Assembly: GCF_947305105.1 (NCBI RefSeq)
Contig: NZ_CAMZCS010000013.1
Coordinates: 1-64,000 of the forward strand
Direction of reading: 5' to 3'
From: an uncultured Fibrobacter sp.
Lineage (GTDB): Bacteria; Fibrobacterota; Fibrobacteria; Fibrobacterales; Fibrobacteraceae
Length of the DNA: 64,000 nt
Under the pieces are notes generated by a model. That model searched no databases. It was given only the letters and a program-made list of their open reading frames with translations, and was not told the origin of the DNA. Shown one piece after another: positions 17,544 through 25,084 of the stretch; positions within the stretch are counted from its first letter, which is position 1; each line of letters starts with the position of its first letter. The translations under genes and the position numbers were made by a program.

Positions 17544-18986
17544 TTAGGATTTCTGTTGCTGTTGCTGGAAAGTGAGTTCAATGAATTCTGCCGGGCGAAT
17601 CAAGGCGACCTTGATGGTGATGCGCAGAATGCCTTCGAGGATGTCTTCGGGGGTCATGGTTTCGCCAAGGCCCACGTGGACTTCGAATGCGTCTTCGGGG
17701 CTCGTGCCGGCGAGACCACCGCGCTTCCAGACGCTGGTCAAGAAGTTACTGATCATGCCCTTCATGGTCACCCATGTGTTCGCGGTGTTCGGCTCAAAGA
17801 CGAACGCCTTCGATGCGAGCTTGATGGATTCTTCGAGCATAATCATGGTGCGGCGGACATTCACGTAACGCCAATCGAGGCTGTTGCCATCGAGCGTGCG
17901 CGCGCCCCAGACTTTGTTGCCGTCGCCCACGAAGGTGCGGATGGCGTTCACGGCCTTGCCGTTGATAGGAACGTTCAAGTCTTCTTGTTCGTCATTCGTG
18001 AGGTTGACGGTCGGAGTGATGACTCCGTTCACGCCTACGTTGGCCGGAGCTTTCCACACGCCGATGGAGTTGTCCACCAAGGTGTAGATGCCAGCCATGG
18101 CACCTGCGGGCGGCATCAAGTTCAGCTGTTCGCGGACCAAGTCCATAATCGTTGCATAGTTCGGGCAAATCACCGAAAGGGTGCGGTGGATTTTCTGCAC
18201 CTGTGCATCGTCCTTCACGTCGGCGGCGGCCATTTGGGCGATTTCGGCCTTGATCTGTTCGGCCTTTTCGGCGGGCTCCGGCGGGACAGCTGCTGTGAGC
18301 ATCGTCGTGAGTGCGTCCAGGTTTTCGACGTTCGCAAACGTGACTTCGTTCGGCTGCACCACGCTCGTGTTGAGCCACGGATAGTAAACCGCACCGTAAT
18401 TCAAGAACGACGTCACCTTTTCGCGGAAGGTGGAGATACATTCGCGCGGTTCCTTGTAGCCGTCGAACACGTCGAGAATGGCGAAGCGGTTCTTCATCTT
18501 CGCGCAGTGGGCAAGCATCGCGTTCTGCACGTTGGCGCAGGCATCTGCAGTTTCCAGCGAGACGGCTTCGGGAATCACGACCAATGTCGGTTCCTGTTCC
18601 TTTTCGAACGGGATGATGGCTTCGGTCAAGGCTTTTTCCGAGATTTCCTCGCCGTAGGGGCCCACCGCCATGATATAGCAGGTGGCACCACCGTTCTGGT
18701 AGAACATGCGAATGGCGTCGAAGAGGCGGAAGCGGACTTTTGGCGGGACCACTTTTCCACCTTCTTCGAGCTTGTAGCGCATCAGAGCGCCCTCGCCAAA
18801 GATGGCCCTGTATTCCGCAAATGACGAAATGCGGAAGGGCTTGTTGAACACGGATTGTCCCTTGTATTCGGCCTTTTCGGTATAGCCGATAAACATGGGT
18901 ATTGCCGTGGCAACTTCCACTACAGAACTTGGGAATGCGTTTTTCTCGACGAGATAGACGCCCGGAGTTTTGTATGATGTAGGCAT
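17544..18986 (-). CDS. eCIS sheath protein (Afp2/3-like)
   Basis: 480 residues. The start SYKTPGVYLVEK and the block VEVATAIPMFIGYTEKAEYKG are diagnostic for contractile sheath proteins. The conserved C-terminal core contains GVITPTVNLTNDEQEDLNV, the WGARTL region and RYVNVRRTMIMLEESI, followed by a Gln-rich end. Only one sheath gene is present, whereas Afp and PVC have three, so this system uses a simpler sheath. The gene ends 15 bases before the tube gene. Base composition is more GC-rich than in the cargo genes, which may reflect stronger codon adaptation. Confidence 0.95.
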   Translation of the reverse strand: MPTSYKTPGVYLVEKNAFPSSVVEVATAIPMFIGYTEKAEYKGQSVFNKPFRISSFAEYRAIFGEGALMRYKLEEGGKVVPPKVRFRLFDAIRMFYQNGGATCYIMAVGPYGEEISEKALTEAIIPFEKEQEPTLVVIPEAVSLETADACANVQNAMLAHCAKMKNRFAILDVFDGYKEPRECISTFREKVTSFLNYGAVYYPWLNTSVVQPNEVTFANVENLDALTTMLTAAVPPEPAEKAEQIKAEIAQMAAADVKDDAQVQKIHRTLSVICPNYATIMDLVREQLNLMPPAGAMAGIYTLVDNSIGVWKAPANVGVNGVITPTVNLTNDEQEDLNVPINGKAVNAIRTFVGDGNKVWGARTLDGNSLDWRYVNVRRTMIMLEESIKLASKAFVFEPNTANTWVTMKGMISNFLTSVWKRGGLAGTSPEDAFEVHVGLGETMTPEDILEGILRITIKVALIRPAEFIELTFQQQQQKS

Positions 18987-19007
18987 TTTGTTTTATCTCC
19001 TATGGGG

Positions 19008-19739
19008 TTATGTGTTAACAAATGATTCAGCGACAATCTCTCGCCTACCGTCGAGAATGACCGTGGAGACCGATCGCGCGTCCATGTTAGGTAAACACTT
19101 TATGATTGCTTTTGACGTTTTCTTTTCACGCAACTGAAAAAGCGGAGGTGCGCCATAACGTAGCGGGATTTCTTGTTTCGATACGAATACCGATTCTCCT
19201 AGATTTCCCTTGGTGGTGTCGAAAGGGGAGGCTTCTTTGTCGCCTTTGATTTTTACGATTTCGGCTGTGTCGTTATCGGGTAGGCCCGAAATGTAGTAGT
19301 ACCATTTCATTTTTTTTGTCTTGAGCGATAGCGTGATGCTTGCGCCTGATTTTCCCTGGGAATTCGCGATTTCCATGCCGAACATGGGCTTGGGAAGTTG
19401 CATTGCCTCGGGAATGTCGCCTTTTGAAGTTGTATCCCATTGCAGGGATTCGTCTTTGATCTTGGCAAACGGAATGGAATCTGTCGGGATTTCGCCGAAT
19501 TCTGTTACATTCCACAGGTTGCGATGCACTGGGTATGCCCAGAAAACGAGGCTTATCTCATGGGAGAATGCAGATTCATCTGCAATCAGCCGGAATCCTC
19601 CTGCTGTTTCGCGCATCATGATGCCTTCGCGCTTCATGGTTTCTGCTGTTGGCGGGTCTGGCCGGAAGGTGAAATCTTCGCACCTGCCGCCAACGTATTC
19701 GTGTTCCATAAAAATGTCTGCCCAAATCCCGTAATTCAT
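19008..19739 (-). CDS. Conserved eCIS structural protein of unknown role
   Basis: 243 residues from the ATG at 19739, which overlaps the stop of the cap gene (TGATG); a longer frame exists but would lie inside the cap gene. I do not recognise a named family. The sequence is strand-rich (for example EISLVFWAYPVHRN and KMKWYYYISGLPDN), without signal peptide, membrane segment or enzyme motif. Its position between cap and sheath genes and the coupled start suggest a structural or assembly role in the particle. It could alternatively be a sheath-associated cap partner. Confidence 0.6.
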   Translation of the reverse strand: MNYGIWADIFMEHEYVGGRCEDFTFRPDPPTAETMKREGIMMRETAGGFRLIADESAFSHEISLVFWAYPVHRNLWNVTEFGEIPTDSIPFAKIKDESLQWDTTSKGDIPEAMQLPKPMFGMEIANSQGKSGASITLSLKTKKMKWYYYISGLPDNDTAEIVKIKGDKEASPFDTTKGNLGESVFVSKQEIPLRYGAPPLFQLREKKTSKAIIKCLPNMDARSVSTVILDGRREIVAESFVNT

Positions 19740-20317
19740 CAGTAGGCTCCAATAGATGCTTCTTCTGGGACGTGAACGACGTAAGGACGGTAGTACGAGT
19801 AGCCACTCCCGAGTGCGACCGTGCGGACCTTGTACATGACGGAAGGGACATATTTGCAACCCACGAGGCTCCACAAGTTGCACATTTCCTGCAAGTTCAG
19901 GTTTTCCACATCGACAATCAGCTTTTCGAGCCCTGAGTTGAGTTCCGGGAAGGAGGTTCGGTCGAAAACGCTATGGTCTTGGAAAAAGCCCACGGCTCGA
20001 GAAAGGTATTTTAGCGATTCCTCGTAATGGCTTGCCTTGAAATTGGCCGCCAAGACAATGTGCAAATTCAAGAAAATCGGCTTGGAATGAATGATGTTGC
20101 GAAATCCGTCGAATTCCGGCTTTGTGCTGGCTTGCGTCATGGAATCTTTTTCGACGTTGGCGAGGAACATGACCAGCTTGTTTGTTGCACTTTCGGATTC
20201 TCGCCCATCGTTGTCCATCATCTTCGACACAATAGCGACATTTTCTTGTGCAGAAAACTTTCTACGCAAATATTGGTTTAGCTGTGAGACTAAAAATTGC
20301 AAAGCAGCGTTAATCAT
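19739..20317 (-). CDS. DUF4255/Pvc16-type cap (tube terminator) protein
   Basis: 192 residues. The N-terminus MINAALQFLVSQLNQYL, the NLHIVLAANF strand and the helix ESLKYLSRAVGFFQDHSVF are typical of the Pvc16/Afp16 N-terminal (DUF4255) domain, which caps the tube and sheath and stops elongation. It is the first gene of the eCIS operon here, with about 100 bases of leader to a possible promoter. In other loci it is also often first or last. The stop overlaps the next start. Confidence 0.88.
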   Translation of the reverse strand: MINAALQFLVSQLNQYLRRKFSAQENVAIVSKMMDNDGRESESATNKLVMFLANVEKDSMTQASTKPEFDGFRNIIHSKPIFLNLHIVLAANFKASHYEESLKYLSRAVGFFQDHSVFDRTSFPELNSGLEKLIVDVENLNLQEMCNLWSLVGCKYVPSVMYKVRTVALGSGYSYYRPYVVHVPEEASIGAY

Positions 20318-20400
20318 AAATTTCTATTCGGTTCTTTGCGTGCAAAATAAGATAACTTTTCGAATAAAGCAATATGGAAAATTTACAACAAAATATTTTT

Positions 20401-20420
20401 CCATTTTTTAGGAAAAATGG
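20401..20420. other. Perfect inverted repeat near eCIS transcription start
   Basis: CCATTTTT-TAGG-AAAAATGG forms an 8-base-pair perfect inverted repeat with a 4-base loop. It lies just downstream of the proposed -10 box, about 84 bases before the first eCIS start codon. It could be an operator or a 5' mRNA hairpin. It is not a convincing terminator because no T tract follows on either strand. Confidence 0.5.
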
Positions 20421-20423
20421 TGC

Positions 20424-20453
20424 GTTATATTCTGTAATTACTTTTGATGTAAA
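20424..20453 (-). promoter_or_regulatory. Possible eCIS operon promoter
   Basis: On the minus strand TTTACA (20448-20453) and TATAAC (20424-20429) are separated by 18 bases, placing a start near 20417 and leaving a leader of about 100 bases. The rest of 20318-20578 is AT-rich and shows no gene. No other convincing promoter was found within the eCIS genes, so a single long transcript is likely. Confidence 0.4.
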
Positions 20454-20578
20454 ATGTGTATAAAAGAGCGTACGTTATCGCTACTTTGTTATGCAGATTC
20501 TAAATAATAGTGTAAATATTTTTTTACTGCATAACTTTTGCATAACTTGTGGATGCTTAGTTAACTTCTATTTTGTAT

Positions 20579-20622
20579 GTAAAAAGCCCTGCACTGGAGC
20601 GTAGTGCAGGGCTATATTTTTT
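20579..20622 (-). terminator. Terminator after tuf
   Basis: An 11-base-pair perfect stem (AGCCCTGCACT with AGTGCAGGGCT, 20585-20595 and 20603-20613) is flanked by A5 on one side and T-rich sequence on the other. It ends tuf transcription on the minus strand before the eCIS promoter and could work in both directions. Confidence 0.9.
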
Positions 20623-20652
20623 ATGTTGTTCTATAGGCTTGTTTGCCGACTA

Positions 20653-21849
20653 TTAGTATTTGGGTTTGTCGTAGACCGCTGTTATCATGCCGGCACCGAC
20701 TGTACGTCCCCCTTCGCGGATTGCGAAGCGAAGGCCCTTTTCTAGAGCGACGGGTGTGATGAGCGTGACGTAAATGCTTACGTTGTCACCCGGGAGTACC
20801 ATCTCAACACCTTCCGGCAACCGGACTGTGCCGGTAACGTCTAGAGTGCGGATGTAGAACTGCGGACGGTAGCCGTTCCCGAACGGGGTGTGGCGCCCGC
20901 CTTCTTCCTTCGTGAGGACATAGATTTCTGCATCGAAATAGGAATAAGCCTTTATTGTGCCGGGGGCGGCGAGGACCATGCCACGGAGGATGTCCTTCTT
21001 TTCGGCACCGCGGAGCAGGATGCCGACATTGTCGCCGGCTTCGGCGTAATCAAGGAGCTTGCGGAACATCTCCACACCGGTGACGGTGTATATGGCGGGC
21101 TCGAGAATGCCGACGCGTTCGACCCTGTCGTTCAGGTGGATGACGCCGCGTTCGATACGGCCCGTGGCGACGGTGCCACGGCCAGTAATGGTGAACACAT
21201 CTTCGACAGGTAGCAGGAATGGCTGCTGGATTTCACGCTTCGGCAGTTCGATGTAGATGTCGCAGGCTTCCAGGAGTTCCATAATCTTGCCCATGTAGAA
21301 GTTGTCTCCTTCAAGGGCCTTGAGTGCGGAACCGCGGATGACCGGGGTGTTGGCTCCGTCAAAACCGTACTGGGTCAGTAGATCGCGGATTTCCATTTCG
21401 ACGAGGTCAATTTGTTCTTCGTCGTCGACCATGTCGCACTTGTTTATGAATACGACGATGTACTCTACGCCGACCTGGCGGGCAAGCAGGATATGCTCGC
21501 GCGTCTGGGGCATCGGGCCGTCGGTGGCTGCTACGACGAGGATGGCTCCGTCCATCTGGGCGGCACCGGTCACCATGTTCTTCACGTAGTCGGCGTGCCC
21601 CGGGCAGTCAACGTGAGCGTAGTGGCGGTTGGCTGTGGTGTATTCCACGTGGGAGGTGTTGATCGTGATGCCGCGGGCCTTTTCTTCTGGGGCGTTGTCG
21701 ATTTCTTCAAAACGCTTGGCGTTGGCTAGGCCCTTGGCGGCGAGGGTCGTGCAGATGGCGGCCGTGAGGGTGGTTTTGCCGTGGTCAACGTGGCCGATGG
21801 TGCCGATGTTGCAGTGCGGCTTGCTTCTGTCAAAATGTTCTTTTGCCAT
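20653..21849 (-). CDS. tuf: Elongation factor Tu
   Basis: 398 residues from the ATG at 21849, which follows AAGGAAGG; a longer frame reads into the leader. All GTPase motifs are intact: GHVDHGKT (G1), RGITINTSH (switch I), DCPGH (G3), NKCD (G4) and GSAL (G5). Domains 2 and 3 are complete ([14 protein letters not shown] and the [20 protein letters not shown] end). It delivers aminoacyl-tRNA to the ribosome. It is not in a ribosomal-protein operon here but stands alone with its own leader and terminator. Upstream lie two degenerate relatives, so this is the functional member of a local family. Confidence 0.98.
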   Translation of the reverse strand: MAKEHFDRSKPHCNIGTIGHVDHGKTTLTAAICTTLAAKGLANAKRFEEIDNAPEEKARGITINTSHVEYTTANRHYAHVDCPGHADYVKNMVTGAAQMDGAILVVAATDGPMPQTREHILLARQVGVEYIVVFINKCDMVDDEEQIDLVEMEIRDLLTQYGFDGANTPVIRGSALKALEGDNFYMGKIMELLEACDIYIELPKREIQQPFLLPVEDVFTITGRGTVATGRIERGVIHLNDRVERVGILEPAIYTVTGVEMFRKLLDYAEAGDNVGILLRGAEKKDILRGMVLAAPGTIKAYSYFDAEIYVLTKEEGGRHTPFGNGYRPQFYIRTLDVTGTVRLPEGVEMVLPGDNVSIYVTLITPVALEKGLRFAIREGGRTVGAGMITAVYDKPKY

Positions 21850-22002
21850 TTTTCCTTCCTTTTGTGGGTAGTGGTTTGTCTCCAACCTTGCTAAAAACAA
21901 GTTTTTGTAAGTTTATTTTAAATAAAGATAATAAACGAATTTATTGACTTGGACTGCCATCGCTGGTTTAATTTATTCTGTAAATATTATGTTCGCTTGA
22001 AT
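21850..22002 (-). promoter_or_regulatory. tuf leader, copy 1 of a shared upstream region
   Basis: The upstream region resembles those of the next two genes. Shared blocks on the minus strand include GAACATAATATTTA, AATTAAACCAGC, GTTTATTATCTTTATTT and, close to the gene, TGGAGA-AAACCAC-ACCCAC followed by AAGGAAGG and the ATG. It probably holds the promoter and a common 5' leader. I could not place the -35 box with confidence. The bases 22003-22159 hold no gene that I can see. Confidence 0.65.
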
Positions 22003-22159
22003 GGAGTAATCAGGGCGCGTGATAAAGGAACAGATGTCGTTTGTTTTGTCAAAGATGTAATATTGTGTTAACATTGTATATGTATTGTATTACAAATTTG
22101 AGGCGGCGACCGAGGAGACTTCGGTTTGCTCTGGGAGTCGTTTTGTTCCGTTAGCAAAC

Positions 22160-22193
22160 AAAAAAAAGGGAGTGGTGCCTTGGCATCGCTCCC
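22160..22193 (-). terminator. Terminator after the GTPase-dead EF-Tu relative
   Basis: On the minus strand GGGAGCGATGCC and GGCACCACTCCC form an imperfect stem, followed by T8. The same stem type recurs after the 224-residue gene, so the terminators seem to have been duplicated with the genes. Confidence 0.85.
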
Positions 22194-22197
22194 TCAG

Positions 22198-22217
22198 TTT
22201 TTTTTTTTGGGGGGGGG
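22198..22217. repeat. T(11)G(9) homopolymer block
   Basis: Eleven T followed by nine G lie between the terminator and the stop codon of the EF-Tu relative. A shorter related tract (T7, then G-rich) lies in the same place after the 224-residue gene. It is outside coding sequence and may be length-variable. Confidence 0.8.
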
Positions 22218-22223
22218 CTGTTA

Positions 22224-23939
22224 TTACGGGCCGACTTTACGGATGATTCCGGTTGCGACAACTTTAGTTTTGTTGCGGATCCTCACCTCAAGGCCGGTTC
22301 CCAACGCCACGGATTGCGCCAATTTGATATGGGCGGAGAAGTACTTGCCGGGAGTGACTATTTTACTCAAAATTTGGATCGTTCCGGGCACCCTGGCGGT
22401 GCGGATCTGGAATTCCAGTTCCGAAACATTCTTATGATTCGGAACATTCTTCTGATCCGTAAACGGATTGTGGGGTATGCCTATGTCTTTCACTGGAATT
22501 TTAATATCGGCATCGAATTCCTTGCCTTCTTTTACGGTTCCTGGGGTGGCGACGACCATGCCTATGACAACGTCGTCTTTGCCGGCTCCACGGAGGAGAA
22601 TGGACACGTCGTCGCCTTCTTTGGCGCTTTCGCGGTTTTTGTCGGAAACGCTGATGCTTGTAACGGCGTAGTTAGCTGTTTTGCCAAATCCTACACATTC
22701 GCTCATGTCGAGCAAGTTGAGAGTGCCTTGCTCGACTTTGCCCGAAACGATGGTCCCGCGCCCTGTTACTGTGGCTACGATTCCACTGATGGGAATGAGG
22801 TACGGCCTGCGCAGAATGAGTTGTTTTACGATGCCCATTCCGATTGTTCGTCCTCCTACGCGAATTGCAAAGCGCTGGTCTTTTTCCAAGGCAATCGGAG
22901 AGATCAACTGAATAGTGGCCGATGCGGTGGTACCGGGCGTTACCGTTGTCACGCCCCTTGGGAATTGCATCGTTCCTGTCACGTCAGTAGTGCGGAAGTA
23001 AAACTGGGGACGGGAACCGCTCGTGATAGGAGTGGCGCGTCCACCTTCATCGCTTGTTAACATGTATATGTCGGCATAGAAGTCGGTGTACGCTTTTATT
23101 GAACCTGGTGCTGCAAGAACCATCCCGCGCTTGAAATCGTTTTTATCTGCGCCACGAAGGAGCATGCCGACGTTGTCGCCTGCTCGTGCTTCGTCAACAG
23201 ACTTGCGGAACATTTCGATTCCGGTAACTACGTATTTTTCTGTTGTGTTTGAAAGCCCGACGCGCTCAACTGTGTCTGCCAGGTGTATGACGCCTCGTTC
23301 AATGCGGCCGGTCACTACGGTGCCTCGCCCGGTAATGGTGAAAATATCTTCTATTGGCAACAGGAATGGTTTGGTGAAGTCGCCTGCGGGAACCTGAAGA
23401 TACTCGTCGCAAACATCCAAAAGTTCAATAATCTTGTCTTGGTAGGCGGATTCTCCATTAATGGCTCTTTGGGAGGAACCGTGGATAACTGGTGTGTTGT
23501 CACCGTCAAAGCCGTAGCTGGGCAATTGTTCGCGTAACTCGCACTCAAGGAGATCGAGGATTTCGGGGTCGTCTACTTGGTCTGCCTTGTCTATGAAAAC
23601 GACAATTTCCTTTAGACCGATTTGTTTGGCGAAAAGCATGTACTCTCGCGCTTGGGATAGAGCGGAGTTCTGGGCCTGCATGACCAATATGGCTCCATCC
23701 ATTTGGGCTGCACCGATTATCATGTTTTTAATGTAATCGGCACGTGAGTTGGAGGTGTTTATAATAGCGTAGTGGCGGTTTTGGGTGTTGAACTCCTTGG
23801 CGGATGTGCTTACGCTGCAAATGCCTCGTGCATTAAGAGTCGTTAGGATCGCTGTGACCAAGGCGTTGCGGTCGCTTTCGGCCCCTAAGAATCCAAGATT
23901 CATGTGAGGCAGGCTCCTTTGAAAATGTTCTTTTGCCAT
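22224..23939 (-). CDS. GTPase-dead EF-Tu relative with duplicated domains 2-3
   Basis: 571 residues, against about 395 for EF-Tu. The first 10 residues ([10 protein letters not shown]) and much of the G-domain frame match tuf, but the nucleotide site is destroyed: [12 protein letters not shown] (17-26 region) replaces GHVDHGKT, switch I with RGITI is deleted (about 26 residues), NTSNSRADY replaces DCPGHADY, and IDKAD replaces NKCD. Domains 2-3 follow (about 190-375) with [14 protein letters not shown] and the conserved [21 protein letters not shown] second, more divergent domain 2-3 copy fills 378-571 ([25 protein letters not shown]). The frame is open throughout, so it is not a pseudogene by decay. 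It cannot act as a normal translation GTPase; possible roles include binding tRNA, EF-Ts or nucleases, or acting as a decoy for EF-Tu-targeting agents. All of these are inference. Confidence 0.85.
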   Translation of the reverse strand: MAKEHFQRSLPHMNLGFLGAESDRNALVTAILTTLNARGICSVSTSAKEFNTQNRHYAIINTSNSRADYIKNMIIGAAQMDGAILVMQAQNSALSQAREYMLFAKQIGLKEIVVFIDKADQVDDPEILDLLECELREQLPSYGFDGDNTPVIHGSSQRAINGESAYQDKIIELLDVCDEYLQVPAGDFTKPFLLPIEDIFTITGRGTVVTGRIERGVIHLADTVERVGLSNTTEKYVVTGIEMFRKSVDEARAGDNVGMLLRGADKNDFKRGMVLAAPGSIKAYTDFYADIYMLTSDEGGRATPITSGSRPQFYFRTTDVTGTMQFPRGVTTVTPGTTASATIQLISPIALEKDQRFAIRVGGRTIGMGIVKQLILRRPYLIPISGIVATVTGRGTIVSGKVEQGTLNLLDMSECVGFGKTANYAVTSISVSDKNRESAKEGDDVSILLRGAGKDDVVIGMVVATPGTVKEGKEFDADIKIPVKDIGIPHNPFTDQKNVPNHKNVSELEFQIRTARVPGTIQILSKIVTPGKYFSAHIKLAQSVALGTGLEVRIRNKTKVVATGIIRKVGP

Positions 23940-24099
23940 ATTTTCCTTCCTTTGGTGGGTGGTGGTTTATCTCCAAACTTTTTGAAAAACAATTTTTTGT
24001 AAGTTTATCGTAAATAAAGATAATAAACAAATTTATTTGTTTAGACTGCTGTTGCTTGTTTAATTTGTTCTTCAAATATTATGTTCTTTTAGATGTACT
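23940..24099 (-). promoter_or_regulatory. Leader of the EF-Tu relative, copy 2 of the shared upstream region
   Basis: The region is closely similar to the tuf leader over about 150 bases, including the gene-proximal block (TTTGGAGATAAACCACCACC, then AAGGAAGG and ATG) and the distal block GAACATAATATTT. Between 24100 and 24172 no feature is seen. Confidence 0.65.
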
Positions 24100-24172
24100 C
24101 AAAGAAGTGCGTGAATATTGTATAGCATTTGTAATACAAAGCGAGACGACTACATTTTTGATTGATTGTGTA

Positions 24173-24213
24173 CAAAAAAAGGAGTGATGCCTTGGCACCG
24201 CTCCCTTTTTTTG
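24173..24213 (-). terminator. Terminator after the EF-Tu domain 2-3 protein
   Basis: On the minus strand GGGAGCGGTGCC and GGCATCACTCC form a stem followed by T7. It closely resembles the terminator at 22160-22193. Confidence 0.85.
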
Positions 24214-24233
24214 GTGGGGGGGGATTTGTAGTC

Positions 24234-24908
24234 TTATCCTTTGATTAGTTTGCCGATTCTTGTTACGGTTCCGCTTGCAGTTTGAAGATTACTGCTGCGA
24301 ACGGTAAAGGAAAGGCCTTTTTCCAATGCAACGGATTTCGCTAATTTAACGTGGACGCTGGCCGTTAATTTCGTTGTTGTGTGAGAAAGTGCTTTTATAA
24401 GGGTCATTGTTCCAGTGACAACGGCCGTACGGATATAGAATGTTAGTTCTACTTTTTTTGCTGGTTTTAAATCTTCTAAATGCGGGATGAGTTCAGGAAC
24501 TTTCTTTCTGATTGCGGTGATGTCCGCATCGAATTCTGTATTCTCTGCCACGGAATTCGGGGTCGCAACAACCATGCCTCGGACGATATTTTTGTTGCTG
24601 GCGCCCCGAAGGAGCAGGCTTGCTTTGTCACCTTTCTTGGCTTTGTCAACTTGGCCAGCTTCTGTGCTAATGAGGGTAACTATGTATTCGGCGGTTTTGC
24701 CAAAACCGATGCATGCGACGGTATCTCCAACTTTGACCGTGCCTCGTTCGACCTGACCAATGACAACAGTGCCACGTCCGGTAATGAAGAAGAAGTCCTC
24801 GATGGGCATGAGGAATTTTGCCAAACGGATGTTGCCGGGGATTTTTTCCAGTGTGCCGGGCTTTAGTGTCAAATCAAGAGCCGGATCGAGCGGTTTTTTT
24901 GTAGCCAT
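24234..24908 (-). CDS. Stand-alone EF-Tu domain 2-3 protein
   Basis: 224 residues with no G domain. A Lys/Pro-rich start (ATKKPLDPALDLTLKPG) leads into a complete domain 2 ([20 protein letters not shown], then KKGDKASLLLRGAS and RGMVVATP) and a domain 3 (LTFYIRTAVVTGTM, KSVALEKGLSFTVRS). The block CIGFGKTAEY is shared with the second domain 2-3 copy of its neighbour ([10 protein letters not shown]) but not with tuf, so those two copies are closer to each other. In EF-Tu these domains bind the tRNA acceptor arm and T stem and are the site of several elfamycin antibiotics. The real ligand here is unknown. A good ribosome site (AGGAG) precedes the ATG. Confidence 0.8.
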   Translation of the reverse strand: MATKKPLDPALDLTLKPGTLEKIPGNIRLAKFLMPIEDFFFITGRGTVVIGQVERGTVKVGDTVACIGFGKTAEYIVTLISTEAGQVDKAKKGDKASLLLRGASNKNIVRGMVVATPNSVAENTEFDADITAIRKKVPELIPHLEDLKPAKKVELTFYIRTAVVTGTMTLIKALSHTTTKLTASVHVKLAKSVALEKGLSFTVRSSNLQTASGTVTRIGKLIKG

Positions 24909-24952
24909 TGTTTTTCTCCTTTGTTAGGGTGAGGTGTAAGATTACGTTAAAA

Positions 24953-25030
24953 AAATAATAAACAAATTTTTGCCCGAACCGCCAGTGCTGGTTTAATTTG
25001 TCTAATAAATATTATGTTCGCTTGAATGTA
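24953..25030 (-). promoter_or_regulatory. Leader of the domain 2-3 protein, copy 3 (distal part only)
   Basis: The distal half of the shared upstream region is present (CATTCAAGCGAACATAATATT, in two parts: CATTCAAGCG and AACATAATATT, then AATTAAACCAGC and TTTGTTTATTAT). The gene-proximal block of copies 1 and 2 is absent. This suggests the distal block holds the promoter. Confidence 0.55.
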
Positions 25031-25034
25031 CCAC

Positions 25035-25066
25035 AAAAAAAGAGCGGTGCTTTGGCACCGCCCTTT
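25035..25066 (-). terminator. Terminator of the aryl-polyene operon
   Basis: GCGGTGC-CAAA-GCACCGC forms a perfect 7-base-pair core extended by GGGC/GCTC-type pairs, followed by T7 on the minus strand. It ends the operon just after the last ketosynthase. Confidence 0.88.
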
Positions 25067-25084
25067 TAAATGAATTTGGAAAAA

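Noticed and set aside
17097-18824. Long open frame (575 codons) on the plus strand
   Set aside because: It lies antisense to the sheath gene, has a low-complexity composition rich in His, Asp and Val, and matches no family. It is a by-product of GC-rich codon use in the sheath gene.
22224-23939. Dead EF-Tu relative as a simple pseudogene
   Set aside because: The frame is open over 571 codons, ribosome site, leader and terminator are present, and domains 2-3 are well kept. Decay would be expected to break the frame.
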